From NCBI GenBank assembly GCA_009827215.1, contig WUAJ01000117.1, positions 1 through 7,345 on the forward strand: DNA of 7,345 nucleotides, written 5' to 3'. This stretch comes from Phycisphaeraceae bacterium (GTDB lineage Bacteria; Planctomycetota; Phycisphaerae; Phycisphaerales; UBA1924). This document shows positions 1 to 6,500 of this stretch, in pieces (within the stretch, counting starts at the first letter, position 1; every line of letters starts with the position of its first letter). Below the pieces are notes generated by a model. It saw only the letters and a program-made list of their open reading frames with translations. It ran no database searches and was not told where the DNA came from. Both the position numbers and the translations under genes were made by a program.

Positions 1-2251
1 TGTCGTAGTAGCGGATCGCTTCGTCGTAGTCTTGAAGATCGAACGCGCAGTCCCCAAGATAGAAGTGCGCATTTCGCAGCGCGATGTTCTCAAAGATCCC
101 CATCCTGCTGAGCCTGAGTGCTCCGAGTGCGGTGATCGCGCCCTCGTAGTGCTCGATCGCACGGGATCGGTGCGTACGCATCTTTGCGATGCGCTCGTTA
201 CGCTCCGCGGCGGGCATCGCTTCTCCCAACGATTGCTCGATCCGATCTCCCAATCGTCGATGCGCCTCTGCGAGGCGATAGATGACAACCGCGGTCTCTG
301 GATCACCCTCGTAGCGCGATACAAACTCTTCATAGCGCTCGATCGCACGCTCAGCGCGTCCGGTCGAGTCGTAATGTCCCGCGAGTTCCAGCAGTGCTGT
401 ACGGTAGAGTTCCGTTTCAGTGGACACTTTCGTGCCGCTCAACGCCGTCAGCAGGAGTTGCTCCGCTTTCGCATCGTTTGCAGGGTCCTCATCGTACAAA
501 TACGCTTGCGCCAAGGGAACAAAGCTCGAATCTGCAAAGGGGCCGATGTCAGCACCCAATACACCCTCTCGATCCTGGATCAACTGCTCGAAGATCTCCG
601 CTGATTTCTGGAAATCTCCGATTGCTCGGAGCGACTCACCCAAGCGGAACAACGCTTCGGCGTACTTCGGATCCGATGGCATCGAGTCGGCATAGGTCTG
701 AAACGCGATGATCGCTTCTCGCTGATCTCCAGCGCGATCGTACAGATCCGCAGCTGTCCACAGTGACTGCGCGTGCCTAGGAAGATTGGTTACCACGAAT
801 CGTTCGGCATGCATCCGTGCATTGGTTGCCGCAGCAATCAGATGGCGCTGAACTTGAGCGCGAGTTGACGGATCCAGTCCGAGCAACGATCGGGTTTCAT
901 CGATTGGACCACCGAGTAGTTTCTCAGCCATCGCGCGGTGTCCATCCATGAGCATCGCGAGGATTTCTGCAGGAATCTCGACACTCCGCTCGTTGTCGTA
1001 CAAACGCTCGCCTAGGTTGGTGTAGCGGAGTGTATCTTCTGGATTACCTGCAGCGAGTGAGTCGCCGGCGCGTGCCAAGATCGAATCCAGCACTTGCTTC
1101 CTGCTCGGCTCAGACTCGATTCCAAGTGAGTTGTAGTTCCCGACGAGTGTGTCATACGCTTCGATGGAGAGTTCCGATTCTCCAATCGCGGCTTGAGTTT
1201 CTCCCAATCCCACGAGCGCCCAAGCGTATGGCCTATCCCTTGAAAAATTGTCCGAGATCTGAGCGTACAGATCGCGCGCTTCGTAGGTGTTGCCTTCGAT
1301 ATCTTCGAGCTGAGCGTGCGCAAGGAGAATCTGCGAGTAATGAGGATCGCCAGCTCCTGAGAGTTCATACGCGTGACTGATCTGTGTCCGCGCCATGCTA
1401 TTCGCGCCAAGTTCGAGATATCCGCGTGCGAGGAGCAGATGGAGGCGCGAGCGACCGTCTGCTTGAGCGCGTTCGAGTCGCGGCATCTCTCGCAAGATTC
1501 TCGTGATGGTCTCATCAACGAATCCTGCTTCAAGCTGGATGCGTGCTTGATGCTCCATCGCCCAAACGCGTTGGTTGATTGACAGTTCAGAATCAGCGAG
1601 CATCTCACCGAGCATCTGCATCGCGGAATCGATCTCAGGGACTGGTCTGTCCAAGAGGTCTTCAACGATCTGATGATTCAATCCGTCACGCAGGTCTCTG
1701 CGTGATTTGGGGATCTGTGCTACACGATTCTTTGCGTTCTCGAGTTCGCCTCTTGAGAGATAGGTCCGAGCAAGAGCCGCGAGGTCAGGTGCGTCGAGCA
1801 CGGCACCCAATCGCTCTGCTTCAAGGTATTCGCGGATGATCGAGACATGATTCCGATCGTCCTCAAAGCCAGCGGCTCGCTGACCACGATCGATCGCGCG
1901 TGCTTTATTGAGGTGATAGTGGATCTTGTCAGAAGTTGACGCGCCCTCAGGCTCCACAACAAATGGATACACCTCAGTATTCAAGAGATTGATTGCTTGT
2001 TCGTAATGCTCATTTTTGAGCAACACATCAGATTTTTTGAGCGCCGGTTTGAGTGTCGGCTCAGGTTTGGTGGAGATTCCGTATGCAAGTCCAAGGAACA
2101 AAACTCCACCAGCTGCGAGGATCGCGGGGGTTTGCCAGAGATCACGCCAGTCGCGCTTGACCGCTTCGACCGGATCGATCGCGGGACCTTGTTCAGTCTT
2201 CGCGTCATCACTCGCTTGCTCGACACTATCTTGGACTGGTTCTTCGCTCAC
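1..2251 (-). CDS. Membrane-anchored TPR-repeat protein, partial (C-terminus beyond left edge)
   Basis: This frame is open for 750 codons with no stop from a GTG at 2249-2251 to the window edge; I read every triplet. An AAGGA ribosome site sits 5 bases before the GTG and fixes the start. Residues 1-40 are acidic and hydrophilic. Residues 43-59 form one hydrophobic segment (ILAAGGVLFLGLAYGI), followed by a Lys/Pro-rich linker, so the protein is likely single-pass with its bulk in the periplasm. The rest is alpha-helical with TPR-like units. The clearest are near residues 527-560 (AEALFRLGESLRAIGDFQKS), 613-648 (ALLELAGHYDSTGRAERAIE) and 730-750 (FYLGDCAFDLQDYDEAIRYY), where the sequence leaves the window in mid-repeat. 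TPR domains bind protein partners; the partner is unknown. It lies downstream of the lipoprotein operon, behind a 148-base gap with a hairpin, so it may be co-transcribed or separate. Frame certain, specific role unknown. Confidence 0.9.
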   Translation of the reverse strand, partial: MSEEPVQDSVEQASDDAKTEQGPAIDPVEAVKRDWRDLWQTPAILAAGGVLFLGLAYGISTKPEPTLKPALKKSDVLLKNEHYEQAINLLNTEVYPFVVEPEGASTSDKIHYHLNKARAIDRGQRAAGFEDDRNHVSIIREYLEAERLGAVLDAPDLAALARTYLSRGELENAKNRVAQIPKSRRDLRDGLNHQIVEDLLDRPVPEIDSAMQMLGEMLADSELSINQRVWAMEHQARIQLEAGFVDETITRILREMPRLERAQADGRSRLHLLLARGYLELGANSMARTQISHAYELSGAGDPHYSQILLAHAQLEDIEGNTYEARDLYAQISDNFSRDRPYAWALVGLGETQAAIGESELSIEAYDTLVGNYNSLGIESEPSRKQVLDSILARAGDSLAAGNPEDTLRYTNLGERLYDNERSVEIPAEILAMLMDGHRAMAEKLLGGPIDETRSLLGLDPSTRAQVQRHLIAAATNARMHAERFVVTNLPRHAQSLWTAADLYDRAGDQREAIIAFQTYADSMPSDPKYAEALFRLGESLRAIGDFQKSAEIFEQLIQDREGVLGADIGPFADSSFVPLAQAYLYDEDPANDAKAEQLLLTALSGTKVSTETELYRTALLELAGHYDSTGRAERAIERYEEFVSRYEGDPETAVVIYRLAEAHRRLGDRIEQSLGEAMPAAERNERIAKMRTHRSRAIEHYEGAITALGALRLSRMGIFENIALRNAHFYLGDCAFDLQDYDEAIRYYD

Positions 2252-2255
2252 ACAA

Positions 2256-2262
2256 TTCCTTT
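2256..2262 (-). promoter_or_regulatory. Ribosome binding site for the TPR gene
   Basis: The minus strand reads AAAGGAA here, and the core AAGGA ends 5 bases before the GTG start at 2251. This is the main reason for choosing GTG: no ATG in this frame lies near a comparable Shine-Dalgarno sequence, and starting here keeps the membrane segment at residues 43-59. Confidence 0.65.
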
Positions 2263-2274
2263 ACACAGAACAAC

Positions 2275-2296
2275 CCACACCCCATCGGGGGTGTGG
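2275..2296 (-). terminator. Strong hairpin between lipoprotein and TPR genes (terminator or leader structure)
   Basis: A perfect 9-bp stem CCACACCCC / GGGGTGTGG encloses a 4-base loop. On the minus strand it is followed by GTTGTTCTGTG, which is T-rich but not a true U-tract. It lies about 104 bases after the lipoprotein stop codon and about 12 bases before the Shine-Dalgarno site of the TPR gene. It could terminate most lipoprotein transcripts, act as an attenuator, or be a leader structure that affects TPR translation or mRNA stability. The stem is plain; the function is inferred. Confidence 0.5.
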
Positions 2297-2399
2297 AGCC
2301 GTACATTCTTTATGTCGGCACAAACTCGACGGGATCTGAAGTTCTCGGACCTCAGCTCGGCAATTTCAGGCGATTGACGCTGTGGATCTGGACTGCGGG

Positions 2400-3278
2400 T
2401 CAGGGCTGGGGATCTGCACGCGGTGCATCGAGATCGATCGATTCGTGAATCCTGTACGCTCTGGACAATCGGCTGGGGTTGTAGACCATCGCTCGGATTG
2501 ATTTCTGGGACGGCTCGGAGAGTTCGATCCGGATGAATCCGCCTTGCGTTCGTGGATCGCGGACTTCGACTTTCCCTGGGATCTGTACGCCGCTTTTGAG
2601 TTTTTGCCCTGTGAGCAGATCTTTGTAGCGTGACAGACCTGTCGTAGCGAGCCGCTCGCCGTAAGCATCAAGGCTGCGAACCAAGATCGGGAGTCCTCGT
2701 CCTGGATCGAACCAGTACTCGGATTCTCCCCACCCCTCCAATCTCGATGGGAATCGGATCGCGATCAGTCCTGAGGAATCTTCCCATCGCGTATCGATGA
2801 TCGATTCTGGATCAATAGGTTCGATACCCAGCACAGTAATCAGATCCGCTGGATGGACACTGAGTCCGATCTCTTCCGCTCGCTGTGGAGTGATCTTGTC
2901 GAGCGATCCGATCAGCGCGACTCGGTTGTCCGAGTTGGAGAGGTCGAACATCCAGTATTGCTCAGTACCTGAGCCGTACGCGTAGTAGGTTTCTCCGAGT
3001 TTCCCGATGCTCAGCGATACAGATTCAGGTCGAGTGACCTGGAGGTGTCCTTCGCCTTGCTCTTCAAACCATTTGCCTCGCGCGTCGGTGCCTTTGATCC
3101 GAACAGATACCCGCGCCCACACGCGTTCTATGGACGCGACGCGTTCATTATGAAACTGGATGATCTGATCGATCTCTTCTTGCGTCACGGCTGATCGCTT
3201 TGAGCCGCTGCTGCTGCATCCAACGCTCATCACGAGCACAAGCATGAGCAGCACTGATTGGAGCTCACGAATCAACAT
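2400..3278 (-). CDS. Predicted outer-membrane lipoprotein, LolA/LolB-like beta-sheet type
   Basis: This 292-residue protein opens with a short signal peptide: Arg4, a hydrophobic core at residues 9-17, and a lipobox-like SVGC with the lipidated Cys at residue 21. Ser at the -3 position is less usual than Leu. Ser22-24 follow the Cys, so no inner-membrane retention signal of the E. coli Asp+2 type is seen. The mature part has alternating beta-strand-like stretches (near residues 53-60 RVWARVSV, then GEGHLQVTRPESVSLSIGKL and YWMFDL), which resembles the open-barrel LolA/LolB fold that binds lipid-linked cargo. That fold call is inference from pattern. Its ATG overlaps the stop of the upstream 183-residue gene by 7 bases (ATGTTGA), so the two are probably translationally coupled. 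Lipoprotein status is fairly sure; the biochemical role is not. Confidence 0.85.
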   Translation of the reverse strand: MLIRELQSVLLMLVLVMSVGCSSSGSKRSAVTQEEIDQIIQFHNERVASIERVWARVSVRIKGTDARGKWFEEQGEGHLQVTRPESVSLSIGKLGETYYAYGSGTEQYWMFDLSNSDNRVALIGSLDKITPQRAEEIGLSVHPADLITVLGIEPIDPESIIDTRWEDSSGLIAIRFPSRLEGWGESEYWFDPGRGLPILVRSLDAYGERLATTGLSRYKDLLTGQKLKSGVQIPGKVEVRDPRTQGGFIRIELSEPSQKSIRAMVYNPSRLSRAYRIHESIDLDAPRADPQP

Positions 3279-3823
3279 GAGACGCCCTGATCGAACTGGA
3301 TGACCTGTCCGAGTTCTTCGATCGCATCAGCGATCGCGTCGTCGTCCATCTTGGGGTCGATGACCTCGAAGACCGCCCCCCCACCGCCTTTGACTTTCTG
3401 ACGAACTTTGAGCAGCGAGGGGTTCTCGTCGTCCCCGGCGATCATGCCTTCGAGTTCGATTTTCTTTTTGCGCATCAGCATGAGCGTCAGCAGATAACGG
3501 AATCCGATCTGCTTCTCTTCGGTCGCTTCTCCGAGTTGCTCGAACAGGTCGAAGATCTCGTCATCGGAAACCAACGGTGTTTTCTTCGATTCCCCCGGCT
3601 CTGGGACGCGGCGTCTCCAGAATCCAAACAGCGTAACGCCTTCATCAAAGTTGATCCCTTGTTCCCAAACATCCATCGCATAGAGCACACGATTGAGTGT
3701 GGAGTCACACGCGGTCTCGAGGAGCGCCGCGATGTGCTCCTCACCAACATCGAGCTCGCGTCCGGATGCGGCGCAAACTTCTTGGGATCTCGTGATTTCA
3801 TACGGCGATGCGGAACTACTCAT
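3272..3823 (-). CDS. Conserved protein of unknown function, planctomycete type
   Basis: I cannot assign a function to this 183-residue soluble protein, but its pattern looks like a family I associate with planctomycetes. That pattern is an N-terminal CxxSGRxLxxGE element (Cys17 to Glu28, here CAASGRELDVGE), then a basic FWRRRVPEPGE segment (residues 68-78), a helical FRYLLTLMLMRKKK segment (108-121), and a C-terminal acidic helix (160-175). The CxxSG element looks like half of a degraded zinc ribbon, as a second Cys pair is absent. Residues 146-149 are four glycines, encoded across a run of seven G. There is no signal peptide or membrane span, so it should be cytoplasmic. It begins 19 bases after the zinc-ribbon-like gene stops and overlaps the lipoprotein start by 7 bases, placing it in the middle of an operon. 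The family call is from memory. Confidence 0.8.
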   Translation of the reverse strand: MSSSASPYEITRSQEVCAASGRELDVGEEHIAALLETACDSTLNRVLYAMDVWEQGINFDEGVTLFGFWRRRVPEPGESKKTPLVSDDEIFDLFEQLGEATEEKQIGFRYLLTLMLMRKKKIELEGMIAGDDENPSLLKVRQKVKGGGGAVFEVIDPKMDDDAIADAIEELGQVIQFDQGVSC

Positions 3824-3842
3824 GCTTCAAGTGTATCCGACT

Positions 3843-4079
3843 TCAACAAGACACATTGAAGAACCGCTGATCTGTGGCGCCATCACCCGTCCCAACGCGG
3901 AACTTCATGCATTTGCCGCATCTGGCGCAGCGTGCGAGGTACTCCGTCCCGGCGGTATTGCGATATACACGCTGGTATTGACCGCTGCAGGTAAATCGGA
4001 CCCCCAACCAGGGGCGTTCGTTGGGTTTGGGGTGCATCTCTCCAGGAGGCGGAACCCCCGGCGTAACTCTCAAAGACAT
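3843..4079 (-). CDS. Small Cys-rich zinc-ribbon-like protein
   Basis: This is a small protein of 78 residues from the ATG at 4079. Its core runs from RPWLGVRFTC (residues 22-31) through YQRVYRN (35-41) to CARCGKC (51-57). Cys31, Cys51, Cys54 and Cys57 could bind one zinc ion, and a fifth Cys is the last residue (78). I associate this W-G-V-x-F-x-C ... R-x-Y-R ... C-x-x-C layout with small conserved planctomycete proteins of unknown role. The start is uncertain. A TTG at 4083-4085 adds two residues. An ATG at 4035-4037, just after a GGAGAG, would give 64 residues and drop a Pro/Gly-rich leader that is not part of the recognisable core. It is the first gene of the minus-strand operon and is divergent from lpxI. 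Confidence 0.75.
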   Translation of the reverse strand: MSLRVTPGVPPPGEMHPKPNERPWLGVRFTCSGQYQRVYRNTAGTEYLARCARCGKCMKFRVGTGDGATDQRFFNVSC

Positions 4080-4152
4080 ACCCAAACTATCGTCATGCGA
4101 GTTGATCCACCTTGATTCGACTATCGTGAAAACGGCGTGCAGACCGATGATT

Positions 4153-4182
4153 TAGACATTGAGAACCTATACCTGATAGAAT
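4153..4182 (+). promoter_or_regulatory. Putative sigma70-type promoter for lpxI
   Basis: TAGACA at 4153-4158 (5 of 6 to TTGACA) and TAGAAT at 4177-4182 (5 of 6 to TATAAT) are separated by 18 bases. Transcription would start near 4187-4190, leaving a 5' leader of only about 6-9 bases before the lpxI ATG. No Shine-Dalgarno sequence precedes that ATG, which fits a leaderless or near-leaderless message. The match is by eye only. Confidence 0.45.
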
Positions 4183-4195
4183 CCAGACCACACCT

Positions 4196-5113
4196 ATGTC
4201 CGGCGTCTTGTCCATCTTGCCTGATCCCCCACCCCCTCCCGCACCGATTGGGCTGATCGCGGGTGGTGGTCGGCTCCCTATTCTGGTCGCGGATGGACTC
4301 CGCGAGATGGGGCACAGTGTCCACGGCATTGGGATCCATGGACGCTACGACCCAACTCTCCCAAAGCTCTGTGACAGTTTCAAGGAAGTCGGATTGCTGC
4401 GATTGGGATCGTGGGGACGCAAGCTCAGGTCGCGAGGGGTCAAGCACGCGATCATGGTGGGTCATGTTGATAAAGCCGAGATCATGCACACGCGATGGAG
4501 GTTGTTCAAAAACATCCCCGATCTGACTACGATCAAGGTGGTGATGACCCAGCTTCGTCACGATCGGAGGTCCCACGCGATCCTCCGTGCCGTCGCGGAG
4601 GAACTGGACCGCAAAGGAGTTTCGCTCATCGATTCGACGATCCCCATCCAGTCCCAGCTCGCGCAGCCCGGCGTGATGACGCTGACGCAGCCGACCCCCG
4701 CTCAGCAAGCGGACATCGACTTTGTCTGGCCCTTGCTCACCGAGCTCCTGCGTCTGGACATCGGACAATCGCTGTGCGTGCGTGATCTGGATGTGATCTC
4801 CGTCGAAGCGGTCGAGGGGACGGACCGGATGATTCAGCGCACCGCCGACCTCTGCAAGAAAGGCGGATGGACGCTTGCGAAGGGCGCTCGTGCTCAGCAT
4901 GATCGGCGCTCCGATGTCCCGACCGTTGGTCTCAAGACGATCGAGAACCTCGCGAAGCACGGCTGCTCTTGTCTCGCGATCGCGGCGGGTGATGTGATCA
5001 TGCTCGATCGCGTCGAGATGATCGAGCGTGCGGATGAGCTCAAGATCGCGATTGTTGGGGTGCCTGTCACGCACCGGCCGTTGACCACGACCTCGACGAC
5101 CGAACTCCAGTAA
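4196..5113 (+). CDS. lpxI: UDP-2,3-diacylglucosamine pyrophosphatase LpxI (lipid A synthesis)
   Basis: LpxI hydrolyses UDP-2,3-diacylglucosamine to lipid X (2,3-diacylglucosamine 1-phosphate) and UMP, replacing LpxH in many bacteria; it acts on the cytoplasmic side. At 305 residues it is somewhat longer than the usual 270-280. Residues 18-28 (IGLIAGGGRLP) are the family's N-terminal glycine-rich motif. LGSWGRKL (70-77) follows. Residues 204-210 (EAVEGTD) are the conserved acidic motif that, as I recall, holds the catalytic Asp (here Asp210, D225 in Caulobacter). The C-terminal domain has DVPTVGLKTIE (240-250) and AGDVIMLDR (264-272). The canonical K-P-x-Q-D-x-R stretch is altered to KGARAQHDRR. 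A proline-rich leader (PDPPPPPAP, 9-17) precedes the domain. The ATG has no Shine-Dalgarno site; TTG codons at 4208 or 4217 are less likely alternatives. It heads an operon with the methyltransferase gene. Confidence 0.93.
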   Translation: MSGVLSILPDPPPPPAPIGLIAGGGRLPILVADGLREMGHSVHGIGIHGRYDPTLPKLCDSFKEVGLLRLGSWGRKLRSRGVKHAIMVGHVDKAEIMHTRWRLFKNIPDLTTIKVVMTQLRHDRRSHAILRAVAEELDRKGVSLIDSTIPIQSQLAQPGVMTLTQPTPAQQADIDFVWPLLTELLRLDIGQSLCVRDLDVISVEAVEGTDRMIQRTADLCKKGGWTLAKGARAQHDRRSDVPTVGLKTIENLAKHGCSCLAIAAGDVIMLDRVEMIERADELKIAIVGVPVTHRPLTTTSTTELQ

Positions 5114-5115
5114 TC

Positions 5116-5766
5116 ATGGATGACCAGCACCCCACAGACCCTGCTCAACCCTCGGCAGATGCGTACACCTACGTCTCACGCGGCGGGCTCAAGCTCCATC
5201 ACGCGCTTGAGGAGTTCACGCTCGATCCGACGGGATTGATCTGCGCCGACTTCGGATGCTCGACCGGAGGGTTTACCGATTGCGTCCTCCACCACGGCGC
5301 GGCTCATGTGCACTGCATCGATACCGCGTACGGGCAGCTCGCGTGGAAACTGCGTCAGGATGAACGCACGACCGTCCATGAGCGTTCCAACGCGCTGCAC
5401 ACCGAACCACCGCCAGAAGTCGTCGAGACCCAAGGCGTGGATCTGATCGTCATGGACCTCGGATGGACCAAGCAGGAGCGAGCACTCGCCGCGGCTCGGA
5501 CCTGGCTCAAGGATACTGGTCGAGTCATCTCGCTCGTCAAGCCGCATTATGAAGCGACGAAAGAAGAGCTCGAAGAGGGGATGATTCTGACGGAAGAACT
5601 CGCGCAGTCGATCGCGGAGCGTGTGCGGGATTCGCTTCCCGGCATGGGATGGGAAGTCCTGGGATGGACGAGAAGCCCGATCCTTGGGAGTGCTCGCAAG
5701 AAGAAAAAGAAGAACAAGGGCAAGGGGAATCCGGAGTGGTTGGTGTTACTTACGCCGTCGAGATAG
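5116..5766 (+). CDS. TlyA/FtsJ-like RNA 2'-O-methyltransferase lacking the S4 domain
   Basis: This 216-residue protein matches the catalytic part of the TlyA family (ribosomal RNA cytidine 2'-O-methyltransferases, also called hemolysin A). YVSRGGLKL (19-27) opens the domain, DFGCSTGGFTDCVL (45-58) is the S-adenosylmethionine loop, and AYGQLAWKLR (71-80) is a TlyA hallmark. A likely K-D-K-E tetrad is Lys26, Asp114, Lys142 (VKPHYEA) and Glu207 (GNPEW). Normal TlyA is about 270 residues with an N-terminal S4 RNA-binding domain; here only an 18-residue polar leader precedes the catalytic domain, and the upstream DNA is lpxI coding sequence. The usual DVSFIS motif is DLGWTK here. A Lys-rich insert (RKKKKKNKGKG, 194-204) sits in the loop before GNPEW. 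It starts 2 bases after the lpxI stop, so it is co-transcribed. Family sure; substrate unknown. Confidence 0.88.
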   Translation: MDDQHPTDPAQPSADAYTYVSRGGLKLHHALEEFTLDPTGLICADFGCSTGGFTDCVLHHGAAHVHCIDTAYGQLAWKLRQDERTTVHERSNALHTEPPPEVVETQGVDLIVMDLGWTKQERALAAARTWLKDTGRVISLVKPHYEATKEELEEGMILTEELAQSIAERVRDSLPGMGWEVLGWTRSPILGSARKKKKKNKGKGNPEWLVLLTPSR

Positions 5767-5770
5767 GAGA
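5765..5770 (+). promoter_or_regulatory. Ribosome binding site for the SUKH gene
   Basis: AGGAGA here overlaps the TAG stop of the methyltransferase gene by two bases. Its GGAG core ends 7 bases before the ATG at 5777, the best spacing, whereas the ATG at 5771 directly abuts it. This decides the start at 5777. Confidence 0.65.
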
Positions 5771-5776
5771 ATGACA

Positions 5777-6442
5777 ATGAGCTGGAAAGATCACATTGAA
5801 CAATGGTCAGCGGTGCTAAAACCCTATCTTGCTCGTGAACTGCATTCCGACATACGGGGTCCTGCTAGCAATAAAGAGCTCAACAAGCTCGAAGAGCTTT
5901 TAGGATCCGTGATTCCTGAGTCACTGCGTACATTCATGGAAGAAGAGTCTGCCTACATCGATTTTTGGTGGGATCTCCGAAGCGATATCATCCCACTCGA
6001 TGTTCCAGATAGGCCATACTGTGGGTACATTGAATTCAATCCAATATCACTTATTAATCTCAATGGAGATCGAACTGGATTCTTGTCTGGTGACGAACCA
6101 TCTGAAATTTTCGAGCAATGGAAGAATGCCTTTGTGTTTCATGGTGTACCAAATGGAGACGCAATTGCATTGGATGTGTATCAAAATCCTGATGAGCCAC
6201 CCGTAGTTTATTTGAATCATGAAGAACCCGAAGTCCAACTGCGGCTTGCTGACTCATTCTCTGAGTACATTGATGCTTGCTTTGCACTTGGCTGTGTCGG
6301 ACCTGAAAGCTGGAATGTCAGACACTTCGTTACAGACAAAGGCAAACCACTCAACAGCGAAATTGATGGTACAGCAACCAGCAAGCTGGACATCACCTGT
6401 CAGAACTCGATTATTTTTCGCAGTTTCTTTGGATTGAAATGA
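5777..6442 (+). CDS. SUKH (SMI1/KNR4) domain protein, probable immunity-type
   Basis: This 221-residue protein shows the SUKH layout. An N-terminal helix LNKLEELLGSVIPESLRTFM (35-54) carries the typical IPExLRxF turn. GVPNGDAIALDV (123-134) and PPVVYLNHEE (141-150) follow, the usual G-D-x-I-A-L-D and V-Y-x-x-H-E strands, and then FSEYIDACFALG (161-172). SUKH proteins are often immunity proteins that bind and neutralise toxins of polymorphic or contact-dependent systems, though some have other roles; no toxin gene is visible here. Two more ATG-like starts exist: 5771 is too close to the ribosome site, and the frame is also open back to 5621 inside the methyltransferase gene. GC is about 43% by my line counts, against about 60% in the flanking genes, and GATC sites are scarce, which suggests acquisition. 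No signal peptide or membrane span. It ends just before a hairpin terminator. Confidence 0.8.
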   Translation: MSWKDHIEQWSAVLKPYLARELHSDIRGPASNKELNKLEELLGSVIPESLRTFMEEESAYIDFWWDLRSDIIPLDVPDRPYCGYIEFNPISLINLNGDRTGFLSGDEPSEIFEQWKNAFVFHGVPNGDAIALDVYQNPDEPPVVYLNHEEPEVQLRLADSFSEYIDACFALGCVGPESWNVRHFVTDKGKPLNSEIDGTATSKLDITCQNSIIFRSFFGLK

Positions 6443-6445
6443 CAA

Positions 6446-6472
6446 ACTAAAACCGCTCCTAGGTTGGAGCGG
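6446..6472 (-). terminator. Intrinsic terminator of the PilZ gene, possibly bidirectional
   Basis: A perfect 7-bp stem CCGCTCC / GGAGCGG (6453-6472) encloses a 6-base loop. On the minus strand it is followed by TTTTAG, a clear U-tract, and it begins 29 bases after the PilZ stop codon. On the plus strand it lies 10 bases after the SUKH stop, with a weaker tail (CTCGTTCGTTC), so it may also stop the lpxI operon from the other side. Confidence 0.75.
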
Positions 6473-6500
6473 CTCGTTCGTTCAAACTGGTTCACACAAC

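Noticed and set aside
32..604. A 190-residue plus-strand open frame
   Set aside because: It is antisense to the TPR gene, has no ribosome site and no protein-like pattern.
1012..1665. A 217-residue minus-strand open frame
   Set aside because: It lies out of frame inside the 750-codon TPR gene and is rich in Ser/Arg/Cys without any motif, typical of a shadow frame.
3374..3384. Run of seven G (coding strand) in the 183-residue gene as a phase-variable tract
   Set aside because: It encodes a glycine loop in frame and is short for a contingency tract; it is only a spot to check for sequencing error.
4121..5074. A 317-residue open frame on the minus strand, antisense to lpxI and longer than it
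   Set aside because: It has no recognisable domain and mirrors the codon bias of lpxI, whose family motifs are clear. Long antisense frames are expected at this GC.
5700..5726. A-rich run in the methyltransferase gene as a programmed frameshift site joining it to the SUKH frame
   Set aside because: The longest A run is five, so the classical A-AAA-AAG slippery heptamer is absent, and the methyltransferase frame continues to the conserved GNPEW motif.
5621..5776. Upstream extension of the SUKH frame into the methyltransferase gene
   Set aside because: The added residues are an Arg-rich out-of-frame reading of the methyltransferase C-terminus, and a good ribosome site selects the ATG at 5777.
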